NCBI GenBank assembly: GCA_044432945.1
Contig: JAWXUD010000003.1
Coordinates: 1 to 64,000, forward strand
Length of the DNA stretch: 64,000 nucleotides
Direction: 5' to 3'
Source: JAWXUD01 sp044432945
Lineage (GTDB): Bacteria; Cyanobacteriota; Vampirovibrionia; Gastranaerophilales; Gastranaerophilaceae
The translations under genes and the position numbers were made by a program. Of the stretch, positions 52,560 through 61,615 are shown piece after piece. The notes beneath the pieces are model-generated. The model had not been told where the DNA came from and made no database searches. It was given only the letters and a program-made list of their open reading frames with translations. The stretch's first letter is position 1. Each line of letters opens with the position of its first letter.

Positions 52560-52694
52560 TTAAATAACGAAATAGATTAAAGCGAACATTGCACATAGTG
52601 AGATTGAGCTGACTGCAAACCAAGTGTGCATTACTGGGTGTTGATATTGCCAAATTTCTTTTATTGTAGTTGTTGCGTTTTCGATTTGTTGCAT
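52560..52694 (-). CDS. 44-residue single-helix membrane protein
   Basis: A short gene on the minus strand: MQQIENATTTIKEIWQYQHP, then a hydrophobic helix (about 24-43, HTWFAVSSISLCAMFALIYF) to the C-terminus. GGAGAAGACGAG gives a good Shine-Dalgarno. It lies between the prepilin terminator and the U32 peptidase gene and has its own spacing. It is too small for most gene finders. The function is unknown; it may be a tail-anchored membrane protein. Confidence 0.6.
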   Translation of the reverse strand: MQQIENATTTIKEIWQYQHPVMHTWFAVSSISLCAMFALIYFVI

Positions 52695-52803
52695 CTCGTC
52701 TTCTCCATAACTTTTATTTTATATATTCTATTTTCCACATTTAACAGATTTGCACATCACCTAATTGGTTGAATTTTTTTAATCTTTCGGGTAATATCAA
52801 AGT

Positions 52804-54042
52804 ATGAGAAATTTAGAACTTTTGATGCCTGCTGGCAGTATAGAAAAATTAGAATATGCCATTAGATACGGTGCTAATGCTGTTTATCTAGGCGTTGTAG
52901 ACTTTAGTTTGCGTGCAATGCGTAAGGGCAATTTAATAACTTTAGACAATTTAAAAGAGGCTGTTGATTTGGCTCACTCGCTTGGGGCAAAAGCTTATGT
53001 GACACTAAACATCTTTGCGTTTAATAACGACATAAAAGAGCTTGAGGCTTGTATTGACAGGTTTAAAGACGCTCGTCCTGATGCATTGATTGTTAGCGAT
53101 TTTGGGGTGTTTAATCTTGTGAGAAAGTATATGCCAGAAATTCCAGTGCATGTCAGTACGCAAGCTAATACGCTAAATTATGAGGCAGTAAAGTTTTGGC
53201 GTGATTTAGGAGCAACTAGGGTTATTCTTGCTCGTGAGTTAGAAATAAAAGATATCGCAGAAATTCGCCGCCAAGTGCCTGATATTGAGATTGAAAGCTT
53301 TGTACATGGCGCTCAATGTGTTTCGTTTTCTGGACGTTGCTTGTTGAGTGATTATTTCTCAACAGGAGAGCGTAAAGCTAATCACGGCAACTGTTCACAG
53401 CCTTGTCGTTGGAGCTATAAACTTGTTGAAGAAACTCGTCCAGGTCAGTATTATGAAATAAATCAAGATGAGCGTGGTTCTCATATTTTAAGTCCAAAAG
53501 ATTTGTGTTTAGTAAGGTCGTTGCCAGATTTGATTGAGGCGGGTGTAAATTCGTTTAAGGTTGAGGGGCGTACGAAAAGTTTGTATTATGTGTCGGCGGT
53601 GGCAAAAGCTTATCGTAATGCGATTGATGAGATTTTGCAAAATCCAAATGCTGATTTAGAAAAATATTTCTTAGAGTTGAAAAAAGTTGGTAATCGTGGT
53701 TATACAAATGGTTTTGCATTAGGCGATAACAACGGCGAAAGTTATAGTTATGATATTTCAAAAGGTTTGGCGGGGGCTGATTTTTTATGTGAATTTATGG
53801 GCGAAGAAAAAGATGGATTTTATTTGGTAAAGATTAAGAATAAAATTCTTTTAGACGATGAAATTGAAATTATTACACCTAGTGAAGCTTTGATTGTCAA
53901 AGTCGAAGAGATTAAAAACAAAGAGTTTGAGAATGTTCAACTCGGTAATACTAATGATGAAGTGTTTATGAAATTTACGCAATCGCCTGTCGAGTATAAA
54001 TTTGCAATCGCAAGAACAATTGGGATTAAGGGAGAAAATTAA
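52804..54042 (+). CDS. U32-family peptidase-like protein (YegQ/TrhP class)
   Basis: 412 residues. The U32 signature ESFVHGAQCVSFSGRCLLS, then a Cys-rich HGNCSQPCRWSY, and IRYGANAVYLGV near the N-terminus, are all present. Members of this family (YegQ/TrhP, RlhA) help make 5-hydroxyuridine in tRNA or 5-hydroxycytidine in rRNA; older notes call them collagenase-like. The stop overlaps the start of the YqeG-like gene by one base, so the two are coupled. Confidence 0.9.
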   Translation: MRNLELLMPAGSIEKLEYAIRYGANAVYLGVVDFSLRAMRKGNLITLDNLKEAVDLAHSLGAKAYVTLNIFAFNNDIKELEACIDRFKDARPDALIVSDFGVFNLVRKYMPEIPVHVSTQANTLNYEAVKFWRDLGATRVILARELEIKDIAEIRRQVPDIEIESFVHGAQCVSFSGRCLLSDYFSTGERKANHGNCSQPCRWSYKLVEETRPGQYYEINQDERGSHILSPKDLCLVRSLPDLIEAGVNSFKVEGRTKSLYYVSAVAKAYRNAIDEILQNPNADLEKYFLELKKVGNRGYTNGFALGDNNGESYSYDISKGLAGADFLCEFMGEEKDGFYLVKIKNKILLDDEIEIITPSEALIVKVEEIKNKEFENVQLGNTNDEVFMKFTQSPVEYKFAIARTIGIKGEN

Positions 54043-54521
54043 TGTTTATAAAACCAGATTATAATGTCGAGAATATTTATGCTATTGATTTGAATGAGTT
54101 GAAAAGTCGTGGTATCAATGCTTTTTTATTCGATTTGGATAGCACTTTGATGGCTTCAAAATCAGGTTTTTACACAGAAAAAACTCTTGAGTGGTTGCAG
54201 AATGTGAAAAAAGATTTTTTTGTAGGGGTTGTATCTAACAATGATAATTTAGCTTATGAAGAGAAAGTTTTGAATGTTTCAGATTTCCCTGTAGTATTTT
54301 CTGCTCACAAGCCTGAAATTAAGGTTGCTAGAAAATTTATGAGAGATTATTCGCTTGATGCGAGCAAAACTGTTTTTGTAGGCGATAGACCTTTGACTGA
54401 TATCGTTTGTGGCAAAAGATTGGGGTGCGTGACGATTTTGGTTGATTCTATTACAGCTGAGATGGAAAAACCTATTGTTCGTTTTGCCCGTGCTTGTGAA
54501 CGTAGTTTTATTAGACGTTAG
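54042..54521 (+). CDS. YqeG-family HAD-IIIA phosphatase
   Basis: 159 residues. HAD motif I is FLFDLDSTLMASKSG, motif II is VVSNND, and motif IV is VFVGDRPLTDIVCGKRLG. This order and size fit YqeG, a conserved HAD phosphatase found next to other housekeeping genes in Firmicutes. Substrate unknown. It is coupled to the U32 gene. Confidence 0.88.
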   Translation: MFIKPDYNVENIYAIDLNELKSRGINAFLFDLDSTLMASKSGFYTEKTLEWLQNVKKDFFVGVVSNNDNLAYEEKVLNVSDFPVVFSAHKPEIKVARKFMRDYSLDASKTVFVGDRPLTDIVCGKRLGCVTILVDSITAEMEKPIVRFARACERSFIRR

Positions 54522-54596
54522 GGGTTTAATAAGTTAAAGTTTCGTAATATAAAAGTGCAAATTAGCATTTTTTATTTTTTTGAATACTTTATATAA

Positions 54597-55970
54597 ATGG
54601 TAGAATTTATGATAAATAGTGTCAACTCGTATAACGTTAATAAAGGTTATGAGGCTAAGGCGGTTGCTGAGGTTAGTTCTCAAACGTGTTCAAAGCCTAG
54701 CTTTGGCATGAATTTTCCGTTTTTTCAATCTGATTCTGCTGGCGTAAAGCCAAATATCACGTTGCGTACCAAATTGAATAAACATGAGCTAAATCAATAT
54801 AATAATTTGATAAATTCTATCGATAAAACTTCTCGTAAACGTGTTGAGGTACTTTTGAAAAAAGGGATTTTGTTGAATTCAAATTCACAAGATAAATCTA
54901 CAGTGTTAGATAATTTGAATAAAATTGCAGAAATGCCTCGTGCTAAAGGCTTAGACAGTGTAAATTTAATCCAATCCACAATTGAAATTTTAGATGATCC
55001 GTTTAAATCAACGCAAAAGTTTGGCGACATTCCTGAAAACTATAAATCGGAGGTCATTTCTACTCAGATCAATGATAGTGGTAATAAAATGTCAGTGATT
55101 GAAGCTGAAAAAGCTGTTAATGTAAATTCTTCTGGTACTTGTCCTGCGGCAAGTATTCAGTTTAGTTTGGCACAAAAAGCTCCTGCTGAGTTTGCTCGAT
55201 TTGTTGAAGGGGTTTCATCACCAGAGATGGCTGTAGAAAAGGAAATTTCGCTTGAGAATTTAGCTGATACAACACTTGATGCTGTTTGGTTGTTGAACGC
55301 TTTTGAAATCCCTTATACTATGAATGATTTTTGTAAGGCTAATTTGAAATTTGCACCTGATAAAAATGCGTTATTAAGAGCGAGAATGCAGACTACAAAT
55401 CAAGATAATCAAGAACGTTCAGCGGTTGATGTTTTGCTTCAATCTACGTTTATGAATGTTGGTTCACAGCAGACATATAACTCATTGACCGATACTCGTG
55501 CAGGTAAATTCAATGAAAAGGATACTGGCTTGGTTGAATTTGAAAAAACTTTTACGGAATCAATTGTTGATGATAAGAATAAAATAACTTTGATAAATCA
55601 GATTATTGATGAGAATGAACGTTTAGTGGGGTATGAATCAGATTTATCAAAATTGAAACAACAAATATTGGATACTTTAGCACAAGATGAAAATATTATT
55701 ATAGGTTATACTTTTGTTGATAGGAATAATAATCTTTTGGGCGGGCATGAAATAACTATTGTTGGCTCTAGAAAAGATAGTGCTGGTCGAACTTATTTGA
55801 TATGTAATGATAGTGATGACAAATATTTTGGTGCGATTGAGTATTTGGCAGATGATTTGTTGCCAAAAATTCATCATGCAACTTTCCCTAAAAATGTTGT
55901 CGAAAAAGATTTAGATTTTCAACCGAATTGGATAGAAGGATTGAAGAGCTATAAGGAAATGAAGAAATAA
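54597..55970 (+). CDS. predicted papain-like cysteine peptidase with SFG-ending leader
   Basis: 457 residues (or 453 from ATG 54609, MINSVNSYN). A polar leader ends at KPSFGMNFPF (33-42). I see a papain-fold-like order of catalytic residues: C182 in SSGTCPAASIQFSLA, H384 in LLGGHEITIVG, and an Asn/Asp at 404-405 in YLICNDSDDKYF. Family names do not come to mind, so the peptidase call is by motif pattern only; a transglutaminase-like fold is also possible. No membrane helix or classical signal peptide is present. There is no good Shine-Dalgarno for either start. Confidence 0.6.
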   Translation: MVEFMINSVNSYNVNKGYEAKAVAEVSSQTCSKPSFGMNFPFFQSDSAGVKPNITLRTKLNKHELNQYNNLINSIDKTSRKRVEVLLKKGILLNSNSQDKSTVLDNLNKIAEMPRAKGLDSVNLIQSTIEILDDPFKSTQKFGDIPENYKSEVISTQINDSGNKMSVIEAEKAVNVNSSGTCPAASIQFSLAQKAPAEFARFVEGVSSPEMAVEKEISLENLADTTLDAVWLLNAFEIPYTMNDFCKANLKFAPDKNALLRARMQTTNQDNQERSAVDVLLQSTFMNVGSQQTYNSLTDTRAGKFNEKDTGLVEFEKTFTESIVDDKNKITLINQIIDENERLVGYESDLSKLKQQILDTLAQDENIIIGYTFVDRNNNLLGGHEITIVGSRKDSAGRTYLICNDSDDKYFGAIEYLADDLLPKIHHATFPKNVVEKDLDFQPNWIEGLKSYKEMKK

Positions 55971-56077
55971 GCTTAGCTTTGATTTCTAGATAGCCATAGT
56001 GGATAATATGTTTTTAAATATGATCGTTTAAAATTGTTAATGTAGATCGTTAATGTATAAAATTTTAAGGATTCAAT

Positions 56078-56383
56078 ATGAAAAATTTATTAGTGTTTTT
56101 ATCGTTATTAGTGTTATGTACGATGGCATATATTGATTTGAAAGATAGGCTCATCGAAATCGATAGAATTGGTGCAAATACTCCAGCTCAGGTTGAATTA
56201 AACCAATCGCTATCACCTTCTTCGACACAATCAATTAACCAGGATATAAATTCTTTAACCCCGTTAAAAGATAAGCAACCTCAAAAATTATATGAAAAAA
56301 TTAATGATAATTCTTCTGGATTGCAAAACCCGTATAATTCGGTCTTGGATAGGCGTAACACGATTACAAATCCTGTCCAATAA
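56078..56383 (+). CDS. small membrane-anchored or secreted protein, unknown function
   Basis: 101 residues. An N-terminal hydrophobic stretch (LLVFLSLLVLCTMAYIDL) acts as a signal anchor, with a possible lipobox-like LCTM, though it is not a standard one. The rest is polar (Asn, Ser, Gln, Pro) and without a fold signal. AAGGATTC before the ATG is a weak Shine-Dalgarno. It is convergent with the secreted protein gene at 56397. Confidence 0.5.
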   Translation: MKNLLVFLSLLVLCTMAYIDLKDRLIEIDRIGANTPAQVELNQSLSPSSTQSINQDINSLTPLKDKQPQKLYEKINDNSSGLQNPYNSVLDRRNTITNPVQ

Positions 56384-56396
56384 TTTATGATGAAAC

Positions 56397-57200
56397 CTAG
56401 TAGCTATAAATTATTTCGCCGATTTCATCATCGTTTTTTTCTAAATCATTATCGGGTCTATTTTCTCTGAGGTTACGTTGATATTCAAGGGGTGACATAC
56501 TGTTTTTAATCTCTTTTTTAGTTATAGGTTGTATTCTTTTAGGGAAAAGTAATAAATTTATATTTTGTGAGATGTTTTTTGAAAGTAGACATTTTGAATA
56601 TTTTTCCAAATTATCTAGATATTTTTCGCCATTAATTAGTTCATCGGCGTAAAAAATATTTTCAATATCGCTTAAAGTTTCTTCGTGTTTTTCGTTAAAT
56701 ACTATTAAATTTTTTGTCGTATCAATTAGAATGGCTTTTGTGCTTAGTACGTATTTTTGTGGAATTTTGACTGCTGATGATACTTCTAAGACTTCCCAAA
56801 TATTTCTGCGATTTTCACCTTTTGAATTAGCTATGTATGAAGTTATAAGTAGGACTTTATCGCATTTGAATTTTTTCGCTATTTTTGAGATTTCTTCATA
56901 ATCGATTTCGTTATTTCTGTAGTTTTTTAACGTGTTTTCAGTTATTGATTTTAAAGATTTTGATTTTGACGTGATTCGATAAACTTCGCTTAAATTAGGA
57001 GAGTTAAGGTTTTTGTTTTGTTGAAAATCAGATATTATGTCGTTAGCAAAAATGATAGAAGCTTCTTCAAAATAATAAGAGTTGGATTTTGCTTGATACA
57101 AATCTGTTGGCAAAACTAATATATCGACTTCGGCTTTTGAGATAGTTGAAGTGCTAAATAAAATTATAGTTAGTAATAAGTATTTAAAAATAGTTTTCAT
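56397..57200 (-). CDS. secreted protein of unknown function
   Basis: 267 residues from ATG 57200 (MKTIFKYLLLT); 57227 is the longer option. A Sec signal peptide (about 1-23, ending SKA|E) is followed by a domain that starts VDILVLPTDLYQ and has FANDIISDFQQNKNL, KCDKVLLITSYI and LSTKAILIDTTKNLIVF. The alternation of strands and helices recalls the TolB-N or CsgG-like envelope fold, but I cannot name a family. The C-terminal tail is charged. It is likely periplasmic or outer-membrane attached. Confidence 0.6.
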   Translation of the reverse strand: MKTIFKYLLLTIILFSTSTISKAEVDILVLPTDLYQAKSNSYYFEEASIIFANDIISDFQQNKNLNSPNLSEVYRITSKSKSLKSITENTLKNYRNNEIDYEEISKIAKKFKCDKVLLITSYIANSKGENRRNIWEVLEVSSAVKIPQKYVLSTKAILIDTTKNLIVFNEKHEETLSDIENIFYADELINGEKYLDNLEKYSKCLLSKNISQNINLLLFPKRIQPITKKEIKNSMSPLEYQRNLRENRPDNDLEKNDDEIGEIIYSY

Positions 57201-57295
57201 AAGATTATTATAGCATATATTTTTCATTCAAATAACTGATAATATTTCTTAATGGATTTGTTATGATTGATTAGAACATCAAAAGGAGAATACTA

Positions 57296-57679
57296 ATGGA
57301 TTATAGGCAAATGTTGGACAAAGCAAAAGAGGTATCAGGTAATGCACATGTGCCATATTCTAAATTCCCTGTAGGTGCTTGTCTTTTAACCGAGAATGAC
57401 AAAGTTTATACTGGTTGTAATTTTGAGAATGCTAGTTATGGGCTTACAATTTGTGCTGAGCGTAATGCGGTTGGTTCGGCAGTGGCTGAGGGTGAAAAAA
57501 GATATAAAGCAATAGCGATTTATGCTCCAAAAATGGAGAAATGTTTTCCTTGTGGGGCTTGTAGACAAGTGTTACATGAGTTTTGTTCTAATGATGGTAT
57601 GGACATTATCTTAGAGAACGAAGGTGATATGGTTATTTATAAATTATGTGATATTTTTCCAGAAGGATTTCGTTTATAG
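57296..57679 (+). CDS. cdd: cytidine deaminase
   Basis: 127 residues, tetrameric type. Zinc site C53-A-E55 (TICAERNAVGSA) and C86-x2-C89 (FPCGACRQVLHEF), plus PYSKFPVGACLL and GCNFENASYGL for substrate. It deaminates cytidine or deoxycytidine to uridine in pyrimidine salvage. A strong AAAAGGAGAA sits before the ATG. The small zinc-ribbon gene follows after 3 bases. Confidence 0.95.
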   Translation: MDYRQMLDKAKEVSGNAHVPYSKFPVGACLLTENDKVYTGCNFENASYGLTICAERNAVGSAVAEGEKRYKAIAIYAPKMEKCFPCGACRQVLHEFCSNDGMDIILENEGDMVIYKLCDIFPEGFRL

Positions 57680-57682
57680 CTT

Positions 57683-57922
57683 ATGTACATTATAGAGATT
57701 TTTGTAAATCAGATTTTGAAAATTAAAAACAGGAAGCAAAGAAAAAAGGGATATAATCCTTTGAATGAAGAGCAGCAAGAAGAAGACAGCGATAGATGTG
57801 AACATTTATTTATGCCCGTTGATAGTACAAAAGAGCATTTAGCTTGTTCTAAATGTGGGTTAATTGTTCATAAGGATAATTTGAAAAAATATAATATATT
57901 CAAAAAGAAATTTTTCAAATAG
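57683..57922 (+). CDS. small zinc-ribbon-like protein
   Basis: 79 residues. A basic N-terminal part (QILKIKNRKQRKKG) is followed by an acidic linker and then CEHLFMPVDSTKEHLACSKC, a Cys/His-x-Cys-x2-Cys pattern that looks like a zinc ribbon, ending in a basic tail. It is just 3 bases after cdd, so it is co-transcribed. Function unknown. Confidence 0.55.
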   Translation: MYIIEIFVNQILKIKNRKQRKKGYNPLNEEQQEEDSDRCEHLFMPVDSTKEHLACSKCGLIVHKDNLKKYNIFKKKFFK

Positions 57923-57934
57923 TGTAATTAAGTT

Positions 57935-59179
57935 TTAATTTTGCGAAATCATTTTTGATAAAATATTTTTAGCCGCTTGAAGTTGTGCGTCATTGTGCTT
58001 TTTTATATCGTTTAGTGTGAAATCGATTTGCACATCAGGTGTTATGCCTTTTTTATTGATATCATTGCCGTTTGGGGTTAGGTATTTTGCGATTGTCAAA
58101 TTCAGTCCTGTGTTGTTTGGCATAGGGATAATTTTTTGCACCATACCTTTGCCATAAGTTGTTGTGCCTAAAAGAGTTGCTTTCTTGTAATCTTTTAAAG
58201 CTCCTGATAAAATCTCACTGGCACTGGCAGAAGCGTGATCTACTAATACAACAGTTGGTTTTTCGATACCGAATTCGGTATTTTGAGCAAGTATGTCGTA
58301 CTTATAACCGTTGCGTCCTACAATGCTTACGATGTTGCCTTCTGGGATAAATAAGTTGGCGATGAAGATGGCGTTAGGCAGTAGTCCGCCAGTATTTCCA
58401 CGCAAATCAAGAATCAGTCCTTCTGTGTCTTTAGTTTTTTCAAGTGCTTCAACAAATTCATTAGGTGTTGTTGCACCGATAAAGCTAGATATTTGAATAT
58501 AGCCAATATTATCTTCAATATTACTTTTTACAGATTTGATTTTTATTTCTTTACGTATAATTTTTTTTGTTATTTTGTCGTTGTTGCGTATGACAACTAT
58601 TTTTACTGGTGTGTTAATCTCGCCTTGTACAAGTTCACCAACTTCACTAATAGATAGTCCGTTTACTTCTGTGTCATCAATCGAAAAAATTATGTCATTA
58701 GGAAGTAAATTAGCAGACTGAGCTGGTGTGTTTTCAATAACGTTGATAACTTTTATTTTGCCTGATGATGAAGAGATAGTTACTCCAATACCTGTGATTT
58801 TAGAGTTGATAGAATTGTTTTGGTTATTGAACTCTTTTTTTGACATAAATCTCGAATATGGATCGTTAAGGCTAGCGAGCATTGTGTTAATCGCAAGTTT
58901 TGCGTCTTCATCTGTTTTGATTTGTCCTTGATAGTGAGTTTTCCATCGGTACCAAGTTTGATTATTCATATTAGCGTCATAATAATCTTTTTGAATAGTT
59001 AGCCAGGTTTCATCAAAAAGTTTTTGAGAATTAATCTGATTTTTGTGCGTAAATTCTGGCATATCAGTTAGTTCAAAGTCATTTTTGTTGGCTAAAAAAT
59101 GGTTTAGGGCGAGTAAAGAAAATATTAATGTAATAAATAGAATTCTTTTTTTGTATTTCATATAAATATTTAACATCAA
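57935..59179 (-). CDS. S41-family C-terminal processing peptidase
   Basis: 414 residues (or 408 from ATG 59161, MKYKKR). An N-terminal membrane anchor (12-29), a PDZ domain (about 125-200, ITGIGVTISSSSGKI, NTPAQSANLLPNDIIFSID), and the S41 core with SASASEI (catalytic S319) and TYGKG (Lys K344). The S-K spacing of 25 matches E. coli Prc. It cleaves C-terminal tails of envelope proteins in the periplasm. It stands alone on the minus strand, with no good Shine-Dalgarno visible. Confidence 0.93.
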   Translation of the reverse strand: MMLNIYMKYKKRILFITLIFSLLALNHFLANKNDFELTDMPEFTHKNQINSQKLFDETWLTIQKDYYDANMNNQTWYRWKTHYQGQIKTDEDAKLAINTMLASLNDPYSRFMSKKEFNNQNNSINSKITGIGVTISSSSGKIKVINVIENTPAQSANLLPNDIIFSIDDTEVNGLSISEVGELVQGEINTPVKIVVIRNNDKITKKIIRKEIKIKSVKSNIEDNIGYIQISSFIGATTPNEFVEALEKTKDTEGLILDLRGNTGGLLPNAIFIANLFIPEGNIVSIVGRNGYKYDILAQNTEFGIEKPTVVLVDHASASASEILSGALKDYKKATLLGTTTYGKGMVQKIIPMPNNTGLNLTIAKYLTPNGNDINKKGITPDVQIDFTLNDIKKHNDAQLQAAKNILSKMISQN

Positions 59180-59234
59180 TTAGATTTCATAATCAATATA
59201 CTTTTTTATTATGAAGAAGCATTATAAATTATTA

Positions 59235-59969
59235 TTATAAATCTTCAAATCCAGGTGATAATGTTGGCAAATTCTTGTATGCATTATTTGTTGTAACCGT
59301 TTTTTTAATATATTTGCTTGAATAATTTCCTCTTATGAAAAGTTTTTCTAATGTGTTTTCACGACTAACTAGTGGGTGCATCACATTTTTAAATTCTGGA
59401 TAGACCTCAGATAATTCGTTCCATACAGAGGCCTCCATTGTCCAAGCGTATGTTTCTTCAGCCAAAGAATTGTATTCGTCTTGATGAAGTGCTTCGTGTG
59501 CTAAAAGTGCAGCTAACGCAATAGCAGGTGCACTTTCGTGACGTGGGTTTATGTATATATATAGATTTTTTCCTTTTTTCCACCCAAGTGCGTCAAATGT
59601 TGCGTAAGCTTTATTGATTGTTGACAAATCTTTGAACTCTATTTTAACAGGTCTACCTGATAAATTATTTCCAAGTATTGCGTTGCGTGAAAATTCTCCA
59701 TTGGTATTTTTTAACAAATCAAGGGCAACATAAATTATTTCGCTTTTGCCAGTATCTTTGTAAGTTGGTTTTATTATTTCAATGTATTCAGCTGTGTATT
59801 TTTCTGGATATAGTTCAGACGCTGGTTGAGTTTGCATTTGAATTTGTTGTTCTTCTGTCGTTTTTTTATTTTTTTTGTCTTTTGCGAAAGCAGGCATCGT
59901 AAGGCTTGCTGTCATAAACATTAAACTCATACCAACTATTATTACGTTTTTTATTTTCTTAAATTCCAT
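59235..59969 (-). CDS. secreted HExxH zinc-metalloprotease-like protein
   Basis: 244 residues. A Sec signal peptide (MEFKKIKNVI..AFA|K, cut after 29) is followed by a Lys/Gln-rich stretch, then a domain with H158-E-A-L-H162 (ALLAHEALHQDEYNS) and a downstream Glu (171 or 172, LAEETYAW) as the likely third zinc ligand, in gluzincin style. ARHE-type NPRHESAP lies just before. It would act in the periplasm or outside the cell. The closest family is not clear to me. Confidence 0.7.
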   Translation of the reverse strand: MEFKKIKNVIIVGMSLMFMTASLTMPAFAKDKKNKKTTEEQQIQMQTQPASELYPEKYTAEYIEIIKPTYKDTGKSEIIYVALDLLKNTNGEFSRNAILGNNLSGRPVKIEFKDLSTINKAYATFDALGWKKGKNLYIYINPRHESAPAIALAALLAHEALHQDEYNSLAEETYAWTMEASVWNELSEVYPEFKNVMHPLVSRENTLEKLFIRGNYSSKYIKKTVTTNNAYKNLPTLSPGFEDL

Positions 59970-60043
59970 TTATTTCCCCAATCCTTAAATTTGCACATAA
60001 TTATATTATAATTTTTTTTTTAATAATGGCAAATATAATTGAT

Positions 60044-61615
60044 TTATTTTTTATTTTTGCGGTTTAAACTCGCAAGCTCGCTGTATTTTATTTTGTATTC
60101 TGTTGAACTATTAATACTTTCAGCTTCTTTAATATATTCTAATGCTGTTTTGATATCATCTATTTCTTTATAGATATCACTCATTTTGGCATAATATTTG
60201 GCATTTGTTACATCATAAGTTATTGCACGCATCATGCATTCAATAGCTTCTTCAAAATCTTTTTCAACAAATCGTACCAAAGCTAAATAATAATAGCCAT
60301 CAGCAAAATTCATATCAAGAGCGATAGCTTTTTGTGCGAGTTCTTTTGCAAGCTCGTAATCTTCTTTCTCAAAAGCAGCATTAGCACCAACTGTATAAGC
60401 CGTAATGTAATCTTCATTTTCTTCAATAATTTTGTTGGTTATATTTAGAGCGTCATCGAAATTTTTTTCTTTAATTAGAATTTCTGCTAATTGTGTAGCA
60501 TAATTAGGACTTGGATTTTTTTCAATAACTTGTTTGATAGTTTTTTCTGCTTGTTCAAAAAGGTCAAGTTCACTATAAACTTTTGCGAGTGATGTTAGTG
60601 TGAAATTGTCACAATGATTATTTTTTATATTCGTTTCCAAATCATTTTTTGCACCTAAAAAATCTTTGTTTTCGAATTTTATCAATGAGTTTAAAACGAT
60701 AGCTTGTGTATGATTTTCGTTTTGAGAAAGAATAAATCCGAGTTCTTTTTTTGTTTTGTCAAAGTTTTTTTGTTCATAATATAAATAAGCAAGCGAATAT
60801 CTATAATCCAGATTATATTGTTCTAGCTTGATAGCGGTCTTGTATGAGTTTTCGGCTTCTTCTTGCCAGCCGTTAAAAAAATAAGCGTTTGCTAAATTAT
60901 AAAAATATTTTGAATTTAGTTTTTCAATACTGCTGGCTTTAGAAAAATATTTTATCGCATCAATAAATTTCATATCTTCTAATGCGAAAAGCCCTTTATA
61001 ATTTAATATTTCAGGATTTTCAGAAGTAGTGTTAACGTTAGCAAAGATTTCTTTTGATTTCTCAAGGTTGTTTTTATCAAAATATATTTTGCCTAAAAGT
61101 ATTCTCGCATCGTCATTTTGAGGATTTTCTTTAATGATTTTTTCAATAATTTCTTTAGCTAATTCTGTTTTTTTATTTATATAATAAAAATTAGCGATAG
61201 TTGTAAGGCAATGCTCATCAAGATCTTCTTTTTCTAATTCGGCAATTTTATCAAAATCTTTCATTTGTCCTGCTAATTCAATGATAGCTAAGAGATTTTT
61301 TGAATTTGGTTGAACTTCAAAACATTTTTGTGCGTATTCGATAGCATTTTTCAAATCATCAGTTTCTATATATATTTTTTTTAGCAATGTTGCACAATCA
61401 AGATGATTAGGGTTTTTAGATATGACTTTTTCTAAAAACTGAATTCCTCTTTGTGAGTTATTTAGCAAATAATATAATTCGCCTAGTTGGAATAATATTT
61501 CAATATTATCGGCTTCGATTTCTAATGCTTTGTAGAGTAGTTCAATAGCTTGTTTATAGCAATTTTGTGACTTTAATTCAAACGCTTGTTTTATGTATTC
61601 TAATGTATTTTCCAT
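60044..61615 (-). CDS. TPR-repeat protein
   Basis: 523 residues, almost all tetratricopeptide repeats from residue 1 (EYIKQAFELKSQNCYKQAIELLYKAL) to about 510, with canonical positions Gly/Ala/Tyr (GELYYLLNNSQRGIQFLEKV; NLANAYFFNGWQEEAENSYKTA). No signal peptide. The start follows the FtsB-like stop with no gap, so they form a two-gene operon. It likely acts as a scaffold; a division or envelope role is suggested only by its neighbour. Confidence 0.88.
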   Translation of the reverse strand: MENTLEYIKQAFELKSQNCYKQAIELLYKALEIEADNIEILFQLGELYYLLNNSQRGIQFLEKVISKNPNHLDCATLLKKIYIETDDLKNAIEYAQKCFEVQPNSKNLLAIIELAGQMKDFDKIAELEKEDLDEHCLTTIANFYYINKKTELAKEIIEKIIKENPQNDDARILLGKIYFDKNNLEKSKEIFANVNTTSENPEILNYKGLFALEDMKFIDAIKYFSKASSIEKLNSKYFYNLANAYFFNGWQEEAENSYKTAIKLEQYNLDYRYSLAYLYYEQKNFDKTKKELGFILSQNENHTQAIVLNSLIKFENKDFLGAKNDLETNIKNNHCDNFTLTSLAKVYSELDLFEQAEKTIKQVIEKNPSPNYATQLAEILIKEKNFDDALNITNKIIEENEDYITAYTVGANAAFEKEDYELAKELAQKAIALDMNFADGYYYLALVRFVEKDFEEAIECMMRAITYDVTNAKYYAKMSDIYKEIDDIKTALEYIKEAESINSSTEYKIKYSELASLNRKNKK

